Below are positions 17,914 through 27,257 of a stretch of DNA of 64,000 bases, one piece after another. Both the position numbers and the translations under genes were made by a program. The stretch covers positions 186,001 through 250,000 of the forward strand of contig NZ_FNGA01000005.1 in assembly GCF_900101105.1 (NCBI RefSeq), written 5' to 3'. Below the pieces are notes generated by a model, which was not told where the DNA came from, ran no database searches, and saw nothing but the letters and a program-made list of their open reading frames with translations. Source of the stretch: Maridesulfovibrio ferrireducens. Its GTDB lineage: Bacteria > Desulfobacterota > Desulfovibrionia > Desulfovibrionales > Desulfovibrionaceae. Position 1 is the first letter of the stretch. Each line of letters starts with the position of its first letter.

Positions 17914-19104
17914 TCAAGTTAAAAAACCCGCAAGCCGTTTCATGTCTATGCCTAATTCCGAAGGATCAGTTTGACAAAGAACTTTCATTCCCTGCCCTTC
18001 CATACCATAGGAATTTAAATCAATACACTCGGAACGGACAGGTCGCATCTTTTTATCAAAAAGGACCTTAACCTTCGGCTTTTGAGGTGCATCATCATTC
18101 GTTTCAAGGACCAATGCAAACCTCTTATCTTCCAACTGAACAAATGTACCCGGAGGGTAAATACCCATAATCATTACAAATCGATTAAAATAAGCAGGAT
18201 CAAAGTCAGTACCTTTCCACTTATACATAAGACTTAATGTCTTGGATGCGGTCATAGCCTTTTTATAAACTCTGACACTGGTGAGTGCGTCATAAACATC
18301 ACTGATGGCTATCATTCTACCGAAAGGGTGAATCCCCTCTCCTTCCAAACTGCGGGGATAACCCGTCCCGTTAAAACGTTCATGATGTTCAACAACTCCC
18401 CTCAGAACCTCTTTGCGCATCCCTTTGACAGAACTTAAAACTTTCAATCCCAGCAAAGAATGAGTCTTCATAATTTCATATTCGTCATCCGTAAGCTTAC
18501 CCGGCTTATTCAAAACCTTATTGGAAATACGCCCCTTTCCAACGTCGTGAAACAAAGCTGCAATTCCTAACTGTTGCAGCGTGGCTCTATCCAGCCCTAT
18601 ATCTTTTCCCAGAAGCACAGAATATAAATTTACATTTATGCAATGAGTATATGTGTATTCGTCATAATTTTTGAGAAAAGACAATGTCAATAATGCTGAT
18701 TTATTAACAGAAACATTTTCAATAATCTGATCAACAATTGACTCCGCAGCTGCAACTTCAATACTCTTACCAGTACGGATATCACTTATCATTTTTTTAA
18801 CATAGCACATAGCTTCGTCGTGCACCTTACGCGCAGCCGGCAAAGCCTCCGCCAGATCTCGAGCAGCAGTATCCGCTGTCCGTTTCGACTTAACTTCTTT
18901 TTTACCGGGGAGATCCAGGAACTTGTCCGTAAGGATCTCAACCTGTTCTGTGTCATCAGGAAGATATTTTTCAATATCCTCAAAAGATTCTATAAATCTG
19001 CCGACTTCAACTTGCGGGTCAAGAAAAGACCCCTTACCATACCCGCGAATATACATGCCGGGTTTAACATCTTTTTTCTTAATAGCTTTTACGTTATCAG
19101 CCAT
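17914..19104 (-). CDS. HD-GYP c-di-GMP phosphodiesterase
   Basis: A 396-residue cytoplasmic protein. An N-terminal DUF3391-like segment (IKKKDVKPGMYIRGYGKG) is followed by an HD-GYP domain with an intact metal site and signature: ALFHDVGKGRISNKVLNKPGKL, VEHHERFNGTGYPR and AISDVYDALTS. HD-GYP enzymes cleave c-di-GMP to pGpG/GMP. There is no receiver or sensor domain, so the N-terminal segment or partners must control it. A C-terminal stretch of about 100 residues is unassigned. It is one of six c-di-GMP-related genes in the window. Confidence 0.9.
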   Translation of the reverse strand: MADNVKAIKKKDVKPGMYIRGYGKGSFLDPQVEVGRFIESFEDIEKYLPDDTEQVEILTDKFLDLPGKKEVKSKRTADTAARDLAEALPAARKVHDEAMCYVKKMISDIRTGKSIEVAAAESIVDQIIENVSVNKSALLTLSFLKNYDEYTYTHCINVNLYSVLLGKDIGLDRATLQQLGIAALFHDVGKGRISNKVLNKPGKLTDDEYEIMKTHSLLGLKVLSSVKGMRKEVLRGVVEHHERFNGTGYPRSLEGEGIHPFGRMIAISDVYDALTSVRVYKKAMTASKTLSLMYKWKGTDFDPAYFNRFVMIMGIYPPGTFVQLEDKRFALVLETNDDAPQKPKVKVLFDKKMRPVRSECIDLNSYGMEGQGMKVLCQTDPSELGIDMKRLAGFLT

Positions 19105-19503
19105 TTATCTAAACCTATACACAGATTTAACAGCAACACGCAGGACATGCCTGCCTGCATGCCCCACCTTATTAACTACTCGCCACAAACGTCCTGAGAC
19201 CTCTAAATTGAGGATCTTTTAAAGAAGGTCTATTATAATCTTAACAAGCAATCTGAATTTCATTTATTTTAAAACTAATACTACTTCATTTAGACCGCAA
19301 TTATACTCAGAGAAACTTAAAATAACCCTCATTATGCACATTGGACATATTAAAAGCTTCTTGACCATGGAGCGTGGATGTTCTACGCAAGTATTTCAGC
19401 AACTGAATGTTGCACCGTACTAAGCAGCTTCTCTTCCGGAAATCGCTCCGGTTGCGGCTGCATTTTTATTGACACCACCGAGGAAAAATTTGAGGTTTAT
19501 GAA
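19105..19503. other. Divergent intergenic region with a terminator-like leader before greA
   Basis: Holds the divergent promoters of the HD-GYP gene and greA. The last part contains GCAGC (19424-19428) pairing with GCTGC (19457-19461) around CCGGA-N6-TCCGG (19436-19451), followed by ATTTTT. This is a possible transcription attenuator in the greA leader. Confidence 0.4.
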
Positions 19504-19986
19504 ATGAGCACGATACCCATTTCAAAAGAAGGCTTTGCCAAGATTAAGAAAGAACTGGATTCTCTGAAAAGAGAACGTCCAGGCGTAATCAAAGCAATCA
19601 AAGAAGCTCGCGAAGAAGGCGACCTTAAGGAAAACGGGGGCTACCATGCTGCGCGTGAGCGTCAGGGAATGATGGAAGCTAAAATAAATTATATTGAATC
19701 CCGAATCCCGCATTTTAATATTATTGATCTGGCTACACTCGGAGGTTCCAAAATCATTTTTGGAGCAACTGTTGTGCTGGAAGATATTGAAACAGGCGAT
19801 ACAAAAATATATACAATAATGGGCCCCGACGAAAGTGATTTCAAAAAGGGAATCATCTCTATTGAATCCCCTGTGGGACAGGCTCTACTTGGAAAAGAAG
19901 AAGGCGACGAAGCTCTGGTTAACGCGCCTCGCGGAAAGATCGAATATGGAATTGTATCTGTGACCTTTAAGGGACACGTTTCCTAA
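19504..19986 (+). CDS. greA: Transcription elongation factor GreA
   Basis: A 160-residue protein that rescues backtracked RNA polymerase by stimulating cleavage of the transcript. The N-terminal coiled coil carries the family signature EGDLKENGGYHAARERQGMMEAKI, whose acidic tip reaches into the polymerase channel. The C-terminal FKBP-like domain ends GKEEGDEALVNAPRGKIEYGI. An upstream in-frame start at 19378 would add 42 Cys-rich residues absent from the family. The ATG at 19504 has TTGAGG 8 bp before it and gives the normal length. Confidence 0.95.
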   Translation: MSTIPISKEGFAKIKKELDSLKRERPGVIKAIKEAREEGDLKENGGYHAARERQGMMEAKINYIESRIPHFNIIDLATLGGSKIIFGATVVLEDIETGDTKIYTIMGPDESDFKKGIISIESPVGQALLGKEEGDEALVNAPRGKIEYGIVSVTFKGHVS

Positions 19987-20044
19987 CTGACTTCCGTGAA
20001 CGTATTACAGGGCAGCAATATGCGGCTTCTGAAAATAGATTTTT

Positions 20045-20080
20045 AAAGGGGATGTGCTTACGCGCAACCCCTTTTTCTTT
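20045..20080 (+). terminator. Terminator after greA
   Basis: AAAGGGG...TGC / GCA...CCCC followed by TTTTTCTTT. Confidence 0.85.
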
Positions 20081-20100
20081 TTAAGAGCAACCAAACGAAT

Positions 20101-20871
20101 ATGAGCAATAAAAAACAGCCTGCATTAGCGGATATTACTTATTCAGGATTCTGCGAAAAATGCAACACAACTCATACGTTAGGATCGAAGAACACCCTCG
20201 AATTGTGCGAACTTCTCATGAAAAGAATGGACCGGGAAAAGCGCATCGATTTCACCGTCCCTTCCGCTGATGCGAATCCGGATTTGTCCACCGATTATCT
20301 TTTCGGTAATGCCCGGGGACAAATGTTCGGCGTAATGACTTACACAGGCAATCAAGGGGAAACCGGTGCGGCCTATGCTTTCTCAGGTCAATATAACGGC
20401 ATATGGGAAGTTGCTGGATGGGTTGCACCTATAATTGATACCACCGAATTCGACTCTCTTACCAAAACTACGGAACTCGAAATCAAAAGAATCGGCAGAG
20501 AAATGGAACTGTTCCCATCCGATTCAAAAGAACGAAAAGAGCTTTCCCGGCACCGCAAGCAAATGTCCCGCGATTTGATGCAGAAAATCCACGCCATATA
20601 TCGTCTACCAAGCTTCACTGGAGAAACTAAAATTCTGCCGAAAGTAGCTCCTTCCAACAAAGGAATTCCAACCGGTACAGGTGACTGTTGCGCTCCCAAG
20701 CTCCTTAATTTCGCTTTACGCAACGAGTTGACCCCGCGCGGCATCGCTGAATTCTATTACGGCAAAGAAAACCGCTCCGGCTCCAAGCAGCATAAGCAGT
20801 TTTATTCTTCCTGCGAAGAAAAATGCGGATTGATACTTGGACATATGCTTTGCGGATTGAGCTCAGAATAA
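20101..20871 (+). CDS. Stand-alone RluA-associated domain protein
   Basis: A 256-residue soluble protein. An N-terminal CxxC (CEKCNTTHT) is followed by a segment GQMFGVMTYTGNQGETGAAYAFSG, a charged helical middle, and a C-terminal run TGDCCAPKLLNFALR...IAEFYYG...FYSSCEEKCGLILGHML. From memory of the family, these match the N-terminal half of the long (about 550-residue) RluA-type pseudouridine synthases of Vibrio and Shewanella. In those the catalytic domain follows in the same chain; here it is absent, while a catalytic-only RluA protein lies at 10360. The many Cys suggest metal binding. The function is unproven. Confidence 0.65.
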   Translation: MSNKKQPALADITYSGFCEKCNTTHTLGSKNTLELCELLMKRMDREKRIDFTVPSADANPDLSTDYLFGNARGQMFGVMTYTGNQGETGAAYAFSGQYNGIWEVAGWVAPIIDTTEFDSLTKTTELEIKRIGREMELFPSDSKERKELSRHRKQMSRDLMQKIHAIYRLPSFTGETKILPKVAPSNKGIPTGTGDCCAPKLLNFALRNELTPRGIAEFYYGKENRSGSKQHKQFYSSCEEKCGLILGHMLCGLSSE

Positions 20872-20952
20872 AGGGGCGCCAGCTTCAAAAACATTTTCCC
20901 ATATCGTAAATATCATTTTCAGATTATATTACACTTACGGAGGATCTGAATA

Positions 20953-21384
20953 ATGACAAAAAAAACCATCTCATCTACGACACTTAAAATTCTTTTTATC
21001 TGCCTGACACTTTTTTTGGTAAGTTGCGCCGGATCTAAAACCGCGCAATCACCCGAACTGCCATTACAAACAAAATGGGTTCTTGAAGATCTCGATGGCA
21101 AGGGTGTTATCGACTTCGCACAGTCATGGCTTATGTTTTCTGAAGACGGAAAAATAACCGGATCAGGCGGGTGCAATCGCTTCAACGGAAGCTACACTTT
21201 TAATGATCAAAAAGTCGAAACTGGACCACTTGCAAGTACTCGCATGGCCTGCGGAGAAGCGCTTGATCATCAGGAATTCAAGTTTTTAGAAGCTCTCGAT
21301 CAACCCCTAAGTATTAGAATGGAAAACGGCCTGCTCTTCATGGAAGGCAATGGAAGAACCCTTCGCTTTTCGCGCATGGAATAG
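20953..21384 (+). CDS. META-domain lipoprotein (HslJ-like)
   Basis: A 143-residue lipoprotein. The signal peptide ends in a lipobox LVSC (Cys about 25). One META domain follows, with the usual WVLEDLDG opening and the GSGGCNRFNGSYT and STRMACGE segments. HslJ in E. coli is linked to heat and novobiocin response; most relatives are of unknown role in the envelope. CGGAGG lies 9 bp before the ATG. It is followed after 18 bp by a PAP2 phosphatase gene. Confidence 0.87.
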   Translation: MTKKTISSTTLKILFICLTLFLVSCAGSKTAQSPELPLQTKWVLEDLDGKGVIDFAQSWLMFSEDGKITGSGGCNRFNGSYTFNDQKVETGPLASTRMACGEALDHQEFKFLEALDQPLSIRMENGLLFMEGNGRTLRFSRME

Positions 21385-21402
21385 TCTACCGGGGAAATAG
21401 AT

Positions 21403-22041
21403 ATGTTTCGAGATTCAGACAAACTCGGAAAACTCACAATAATCATAGGTATACTTACCTTGATCTCCATTGTGCTGTTCTATCAGTTATTAGATCTGCC
21501 CATTGCGAAAGGTGCCCATGCCCTTAAGGGCTCTTTTCTGGTAACACTCGGTAAGGGAATAAGCGCGCTGGCATCAGAGCATGTGGTGCAGACCATAACC
21601 TTCGCCACTCTTTTAACCGGAGTATGTGACGCTGTAGTTAATGGGCAGAGTATGCGCTCCCGCAGCTTGCTTTTTATTGCCCTTGCGACAGGAAGTGCAA
21701 TGCTTATCGGTGATGAATTGAAATGGTTTTTCGCCCGTTGCAGGCCGCTTCTTTTTTTTGAGGACGGTTCTTACGGATTCACTTGGTTTTCAGATAAATA
21801 CCTTAAACATTCATTCCCGTCAGGACACACGCTACGAGCTTTCTCTTTGACCTGCTCCGTTGCTCTGCTTTTACCTAAAAGACGCTGCCTACCACTGATT
21901 CTGGCTGTATTGATAGGTCTCAGCAGAGTTGTTGTGGGCAAACATTACCCTTCGGATGTAATATTCGGAGCTTTCATCGGAATGACCTGCGCAGCATGGA
22001 GTTACTATTTCATTTTCAAGGACACTCGCTGCTCACGTTAA
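21403..22041 (+). CDS. PAP2-family membrane phosphatase
   Basis: A 212-residue inner-membrane protein with about five to six membrane segments and the three-part acid-phosphatase signature. The parts are KWFFARCRP (KX6RP), FPSGH and SRVVVGKHYPSD (SRX5HX3D), with the catalytic His in the last. Likely substrates are lipid pyrophosphates such as undecaprenyl pyrophosphate, phosphatidylglycerol phosphate or lipid A phosphates. It sits in one unit with the META lipoprotein, pointing to an envelope role. Confidence 0.88.
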   Translation: MFRDSDKLGKLTIIIGILTLISIVLFYQLLDLPIAKGAHALKGSFLVTLGKGISALASEHVVQTITFATLLTGVCDAVVNGQSMRSRSLLFIALATGSAMLIGDELKWFFARCRPLLFFEDGSYGFTWFSDKYLKHSFPSGHTLRAFSLTCSVALLLPKRRCLPLILAVLIGLSRVVVGKHYPSDVIFGAFIGMTCAAWSYYFIFKDTRCSR

Positions 22042-22135
22042 ACTCAAAAGCACATTTACTATAAGCCGTTCACATTATTTTGACTTTGCTAGTTCACATT
22101 AAGTGACTCAACAAAAATAATATTTTATTCCAAAA

Positions 22136-22179
22136 AAAAGATCCTTCTTACAAATCAATATTTGCAAGAAGGATCTTTT
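22136..22179. terminator. Bidirectional terminator
   Basis: AAAAGATCCTTCTTACAAA and TTTGCAAGAAGGATCTTTT flank a 6-base loop between the convergent PAP2 and RND genes. Confidence 0.93.
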
Positions 22180-22245
22180 AATTTTTTATAAGTCTTCCGT
22201 TTTACAGAAAACAGTCAAATCTGATGAATTACTCTTTTTACTTTT

Positions 22246-25200
22246 CTACAAGTCTTCACCGGAAGAAAAACCTTTAGTCTTTCTAGCTTTGTTCTTTTCT
22301 ATCATTTTAATAAGCTGCACATAAAATAGAGGTACAAATAGAACCCCTAAAATAGTCGCAGCAATCATACCTGCAAAAACAGATGTCCCCAGAGCATGAC
22401 GACTACCCGAGCCGGCACCAGTCGCGACAACAAGCGGAATAACTCCGAGAATAAACGCGAAGGAAGTCATCAAAATCGGACGGAATCGCAAATGAGCTGC
22501 TTCAACCGCCGCATCAACAACCGATAAACCGCTTTCGTACTTATGCTTAGCAAACTCAACTATCAAAATAGCATTCTTCGCCGCCAGACCGATCAGCATA
22601 ATTAAACCGATTTGAGCATAAACGTTATTATCAAGACCACGCAGCCATTGCCCGGCAATCGCCCCGAAAACCCCAAGCGGCACGGAAAAAACAATAGCAA
22701 GAGGAATAATCCAGCTTTCATATTGCGCTGCCAGAACAAGGAAAACCATAAGCACCGCAAGAGCAAAAATGACTACAACTTCGCCACCAGATTTTTTTTC
22801 CTGATAAGCTATATTCGTCCAGTCAAAACCATATCCTCGAGGGAGAACCTCATTGGCAACTTCTTCCATAGCCGCAATTCCCTGTCCGGTACTGTAACCG
22901 GGAGCAGTTGCCGCAGTTATTTCAACAGCCCTGAACAGATTGTATCGACGAATATATTCCGGCCCCTGTATTGTCTCTTTTGTGATCAAGGTAGAAAGAG
23001 GAATCATCAGCCCTGTTGAACCACGCACGTAGAATTTGGAAACATCCTCGGGACTGGTTCTAAACTGCGAATCGGCCTGCGCCATTACGCGGTATGTTCT
23101 ACCATATTTATTAAAATCATTAATATAATATCCGCCAAGGAATGTCTGCAAAGCGCTGAAAACTTCATTAAGAGGAATTCCAAGCTTGCTGACTTTATCC
23201 CGGTCTACGTTAACATAAAGCTGCGGCACATTCGCACTGAAGGAAGAAAACTGACTCTGTATCTCAGGACGCTGTGAAGCTTTAGCCATAAAGTCCTGCG
23301 CAGCCTGAGCCAGCTCTTCAACTGTCCCACCGGATCTATCCTGCAATTCAAACTGCAATCCACCGGTTGAACCGATACCATTAATGGGAGGCGGATTAAA
23401 GTTATGAATTCTTGCATCCTGAATACCCATAAATTTCTTCTGGGTTTTCTGCATAATAGCCCCGACACTCAAAGATGGATCTTCACGATCATCCCAAGGT
23501 TCCAATATAACAAAAACAGTCGAAGTATATGATGAATATGCAGAAGTTATCAGGTTAAAACCGCCAAGAACAAAGAAGTCTTTAACCCCCGGTTCAGTTT
23601 TCAAGATTTCTTCAATTTCTTTTACAGCTTCATCCGAACGCTGAAGAGAAGCTCCTTCCGGTAATTGGACATTGACCATAAAGTATCCCTGATCTTCGTC
23701 AGGAACAAAACCGGTCGGAACGGAACCGAAGAGGACCCATGCACCACCCAGAATAATGACAAAAAAAGTAAGGGCCACAAAAGCCTTTCTGATCATCAGC
23801 CGTACACCAAAGGTGTAACCTTCCGTAACTTTGCTGAAATACTTATTAAAAACTCTGAAAAACCATCCCAGAGGACCACGGGCTTCCGTTTGCGGACGAA
23901 GCAGAAGTGCACACATGGCAGGAGAAAAGGTCAATGCATTTACTGAGGAAATTGCGACCGAAACGGCAAGGGTCAGCGCAAACTGTTTATAAAGCTGCCC
24001 GGTTATACCTCCCATGAACGCAACCGGAATAAATACAGCAATAAGAACAATTGTAGTTGCAACAATAGGCCCTGAAACTTCTTTCATTGCCGCTTTTGTT
24101 GCTGTTCTTGAGTCCATTCCTTCTTCATCAATTTTCTTTTGAACAGCTTCCACGACAACAATTGCGTCATCAACAACAATCCCGATGGCCAGAACCATTC
24201 CGAAAAGGGTCAATGTATTAATGGAGAATCCGAGTACTTGGAAAAATGCAAAAGTTCCCACAAGTGAAACAGGTACTGCAAGCATAGGAACGATTGTTGC
24301 CCTGAGATTTTGCAGAAAAATGAAAACAACTATGAAAACAAGAAACATTGCTTCATAAAGAGTGCTCAAAACTTCATCAATGGAGGCTGTAACAAAAAGA
24401 GTTGTATCGTAAGGGATGTCATAAACAACATCTTTCGGGAAAGATGGAGCCAGTTCTTTCATTGTGCTGCGAATTTTCTGAACAACATCGAGCGCATTCG
24501 CCCCGGGAAGCTGATAAACAAGAAGCATCGCATTGGAAGCAGCCCCCTGTCTTCCGAAGGCAGTGTAAGACTTAGATCCCATCTCCACCCGCGCAACATC
24601 TCTGACTTTTACAGTGCTGCCGTCAGGATTAGCCTTAATAATTATATTTCCGAACTCTTCAGGTTCGCTAAGTCTACCTTTTACCCGGACGGTCATCTGA
24701 AACTGCTGATTCATCGCGGCAGGAGGCTGTCCTACCTGTCCTGCGGGAGCTTGCAGATTCTGAGCCTGCACAGCGGTAACAATATCACCGGAGGTAATTG
24801 CAAGACGGGCCATTTTGTCAGGATTGAGCCAGAGACGCATTCCGTAATCCTGATCTCCGAAAAGACTGATATTACCGACTCCGGGAATTCTGGCAATCGC
24901 ATCATAAAGATTAATTTTTGCGTAGTTATTAAGGAAAAGAGAATCGTATGTACCGTCCGGAGAAAGCAAACTGACAACACAAAGCATGCTGGAAGACTGT
25001 TTCTTTACACTGACACCGGACTTTGTAACTTCAGCAGGAAGCTGAGGAGTAGCAAGGTTTACACGGTTCTGCACATCGACAGTAGCCAGTTCAAGGTCAC
25101 GGCCAAGGTCAAAAGTGACATTGAGTACAAGCCGACCATCATTGGAACTGATGGAGTTCATGTATAACATATCCTGAGCACCGTTAACCTGCTCCTCAAT

Positions 25201-25392
25201 AGGAGCGGCTACAGTCTGCTCAACGACATCTGCGCTGGCCCCGTTGTATACGGTAGAAATCTGCACGCTGGGAGGAGCAATTTCGGGGTACTGAGCGATA
25301 GGTAGAGAAAAAATACTCAGCAAACCTACAAGTGTAATGACTATGGATATTACCGATGAAAAAATCGGCCTATCGATGAAAAAATTAACCAT
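22246..25392 (-). CDS. RND multidrug efflux permease (HAE1/AcrB family)
   Basis: A 1048-residue proton-driven inner-membrane pump with the full AcrB layout: two sets of six membrane helices and two large periplasmic loops. The proton-relay residues are present (VVDDAIVVVE in helix 4, AAKNAILIVE in helix 10). The N-terminus MVNFFIDRPIFSSVISI and the PAQYPEIAPP-like SLPIAQYPEIAPP segment are typical. It exports hydrophobic drugs, bile salts or solvents together with the fusion protein encoded upstream. No outer-membrane channel gene or TetR regulator lies next to it, so a TolC from elsewhere is presumably used. Confidence 0.96.
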   Translation of the reverse strand: MVNFFIDRPIFSSVISIVITLVGLLSIFSLPIAQYPEIAPPSVQISTVYNGASADVVEQTVAAPIEEQVNGAQDMLYMNSISSNDGRLVLNVTFDLGRDLELATVDVQNRVNLATPQLPAEVTKSGVSVKKQSSSMLCVVSLLSPDGTYDSLFLNNYAKINLYDAIARIPGVGNISLFGDQDYGMRLWLNPDKMARLAITSGDIVTAVQAQNLQAPAGQVGQPPAAMNQQFQMTVRVKGRLSEPEEFGNIIIKANPDGSTVKVRDVARVEMGSKSYTAFGRQGAASNAMLLVYQLPGANALDVVQKIRSTMKELAPSFPKDVVYDIPYDTTLFVTASIDEVLSTLYEAMFLVFIVVFIFLQNLRATIVPMLAVPVSLVGTFAFFQVLGFSINTLTLFGMVLAIGIVVDDAIVVVEAVQKKIDEEGMDSRTATKAAMKEVSGPIVATTIVLIAVFIPVAFMGGITGQLYKQFALTLAVSVAISSVNALTFSPAMCALLLRPQTEARGPLGWFFRVFNKYFSKVTEGYTFGVRLMIRKAFVALTFFVIILGGAWVLFGSVPTGFVPDEDQGYFMVNVQLPEGASLQRSDEAVKEIEEILKTEPGVKDFFVLGGFNLITSAYSSYTSTVFVILEPWDDREDPSLSVGAIMQKTQKKFMGIQDARIHNFNPPPINGIGSTGGLQFELQDRSGGTVEELAQAAQDFMAKASQRPEIQSQFSSFSANVPQLYVNVDRDKVSKLGIPLNEVFSALQTFLGGYYINDFNKYGRTYRVMAQADSQFRTSPEDVSKFYVRGSTGLMIPLSTLITKETIQGPEYIRRYNLFRAVEITAATAPGYSTGQGIAAMEEVANEVLPRGYGFDWTNIAYQEKKSGGEVVVIFALAVLMVFLVLAAQYESWIIPLAIVFSVPLGVFGAIAGQWLRGLDNNVYAQIGLIMLIGLAAKNAILIVEFAKHKYESGLSVVDAAVEAAHLRFRPILMTSFAFILGVIPLVVATGAGSGSRHALGTSVFAGMIAATILGVLFVPLFYVQLIKMIEKNKARKTKGFSSGEDL

Positions 25393-25514
25393 TCCCCTTC
25401 CCTGTATATGAGCTTAAAAAGCTTCCCCCCGCAGAATCAGGGAGGAAGCTTGCTCACAAAATAATTTATGTAAACCGTTTAAAGATACCCGGAAAATATC
25501 TACACACAGGCTGT

Positions 25515-26696
25515 TTATTTAGTATTCTTAGGAGTTACAATCTCCGGAGCAACCAATGTTCCCGGCCTGATTTTGTTAACACCGTCAGCAATAATCAGAT
25601 CTCCGTCCTTGATGCCCTTTCCAATAACAGCACTCTGATCATTTGAATAATCAATCGTTACCGCATTTTCAACAACAGTTCCATTGGAAGATACAGTCAG
25701 AATCGATTTACGACCCTGAACATCTAAAATAGCTCTTGCAGGAACAACTAACGCATTTTGAAATTCTTTAAGCAAAGCAACAATCTTTGCATACTGCCCA
25801 TCTCTCAGCATTTTCTCAGGATTCGGAAAAACTGCGCGCAAACTAAGTGTTCCGGTTGAAGGGTCCACAGCTCTATCTGCCATGCTGAATGTTCCGTTAT
25901 GATCATAAAACTTACCGTCAGCGAGAATGATTCGAAGAGTCTTACTACGCGCGGGTAAATCCTGATTTCTTTTTTCTTCAATCTCTTTAATTGCAAAAAG
26001 ATATTCTTTTTCGGGAATACTGAAATTTACATACACAGGATCTACAGCAGAAACTGTAGCAAGCAATGAAGATTCTTTCGCAACCAATGCCCCAAGGTTG
26101 ACCTGAGTCTTCCCGATAATTCCTTCCATAGGTGCATAAATACTTGTAAAATCAACATTCAGACTTGCCTGCTTAACGGAAGACTTGGCATTATTGAGCT
26201 GAGCTTCAAGAACCTGCTTATCGGTTACCCGGGTGTCGAATTCATCACGACTGACCGCACCTTGATCAAACAAAGTTTTAAATCTTTTGTAGTCAGTATT
26301 CGCCTTATTGAGGGTCGCCACACTACGAGCCAATTCAGCTTCTGCCTGCTTCAAAGTTTCTTCGTAAGGCCTAGGATCAATCACGAAAAGTAGTTGTCCC
26401 TTCGTAACAATCTGACCTTCATCAAAGTGACGCGCTTTAAGATACCCTTCAACCCGTGAACGAATTTCGACGGTCTTTTTAGCTTCAATCTGAGCTACGT
26501 ATTCACCTTTAACAGGAAAACTCTGTTCGGTTACTTTATAAACTTTTACCGGAACAGCCTGTTGCTCAGCGGCTTTCTCATCTTCATCACCAAAGCATCC
26601 GGCAACAAAAGCGAGTGAAACAAACATAAAAAACAAAACAAACCGTCTGCAGGGTAATTTTTTTACTTCTACAGTCTTGCGAAATTTAAAATTCAC
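25515..26696 (-). CDS. RND efflux membrane fusion protein (AcrA family)
   Basis: A 393-residue periplasmic adaptor lipoprotein. After a signal ending in the lipobox FVAGC come the split lipoyl domain (VEIRSRVEGYLKARHFDEGQIVTKGQLLFVID and VNFTSIYAPMEGIIGKTQVNLGALV-like), a coiled-coil hairpin (about 110-180), a beta barrel and a membrane-proximal domain. The GTG at 26696 is preferred because AGGGGGA lies 4 bp before it and the signal then starts normally; an upstream GTG at 26759 would add 21 residues before a second hydrophobic stretch. The RND pump gene follows 122 bp downstream. Confidence 0.92.
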   Translation of the reverse strand: MNFKFRKTVEVKKLPCRRFVLFFMFVSLAFVAGCFGDEDEKAAEQQAVPVKVYKVTEQSFPVKGEYVAQIEAKKTVEIRSRVEGYLKARHFDEGQIVTKGQLLFVIDPRPYEETLKQAEAELARSVATLNKANTDYKRFKTLFDQGAVSRDEFDTRVTDKQVLEAQLNNAKSSVKQASLNVDFTSIYAPMEGIIGKTQVNLGALVAKESSLLATVSAVDPVYVNFSIPEKEYLFAIKEIEEKRNQDLPARSKTLRIILADGKFYDHNGTFSMADRAVDPSTGTLSLRAVFPNPEKMLRDGQYAKIVALLKEFQNALVVPARAILDVQGRKSILTVSSNGTVVENAVTIDYSNDQSAVIGKGIKDGDLIIADGVNKIRPGTLVAPEIVTPKNTK

Positions 26697-26842
26697 GAAT
26701 CCCCCTAATACAATATATAAAACAAATGACTCTGCCACCCCGTACGATAAAGGAGACACTAACTAATTAGCTATGTAAATAAAAGGAATTTATAACTGAG
26801 TTAAAAGCATTACCCCTCATTCATATCTGTATTCATTCAGTA

Positions 26843-27145
26843 CTAATGATGCAGTCTGGTCTTCACCCGCGCAATAGCGCCGGGAATTTCTTCTTTTGCC
26901 AACTTACGCAAGTGTTCATACTCCACAGAAAAATCTGCACTTGGATAATTTCTATCAACAACACTTGATGAATAAAGACTCGGAATAGCATTCAAAACGA
27001 CACAGGCAATGTCAAAGAGACATTTATCACACTGGCAGAATTCAACTTCTTGCAGATCAATGAAAGCTTTAATCTCATCATAAACAGCTTGTTCGCTTAA
27101 ATTTACAATATCGCCTGATTTAAAAAACTCATTAAATGTCAACAT
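26843..27145 (-). CDS. ComFB-family protein
   Basis: A 100-residue protein with the late-competence ComFB fold. An N-terminal helix (EQAVYDEIKAFID) is followed by the CQCDKCLFDIACVVLNAIPSLYSSS core, where CxCxxC is the conserved Cys cluster. In Bacillus its role is obscure; cyanobacterial ComFB proteins have been described as c-di-GMP receptors. TTAGGGGGA precedes the ATG. The diguanylate cyclase gene at 27258 lies 112 bp upstream on the same strand, which supports a c-di-GMP role here, as inference. Confidence 0.82.
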   Translation of the reverse strand: MLTFNEFFKSGDIVNLSEQAVYDEIKAFIDLQEVEFCQCDKCLFDIACVVLNAIPSLYSSSVVDRNYPSADFSVEYEHLRKLAKEEIPGAIARVKTRLHH

Positions 27146-27257
27146 GGTATCCCCCTAAATCATTACTTCTGCTTATGAACCGCCGTTACTCCAAGTTATA
27201 TTGTATAACATTAAGCATTTGATTCAAAGTAAATTTACCCTTTCTCTCTTCATGCAG

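Noticed and set aside
19378-19503. N-terminal extension of GreA by 42 residues
   Set aside because: GreA proteins are about 158 residues; the extension is Cys-rich, unrelated to the family and spans the putative leader terminator.
24310-25167. 285-codon open frame opposite the RND permease gene
   Set aside because: It lies wholly inside the conserved AcrB-family gene, has no ribosome site, and its basic, low-complexity protein matches nothing; it is a shadow frame.
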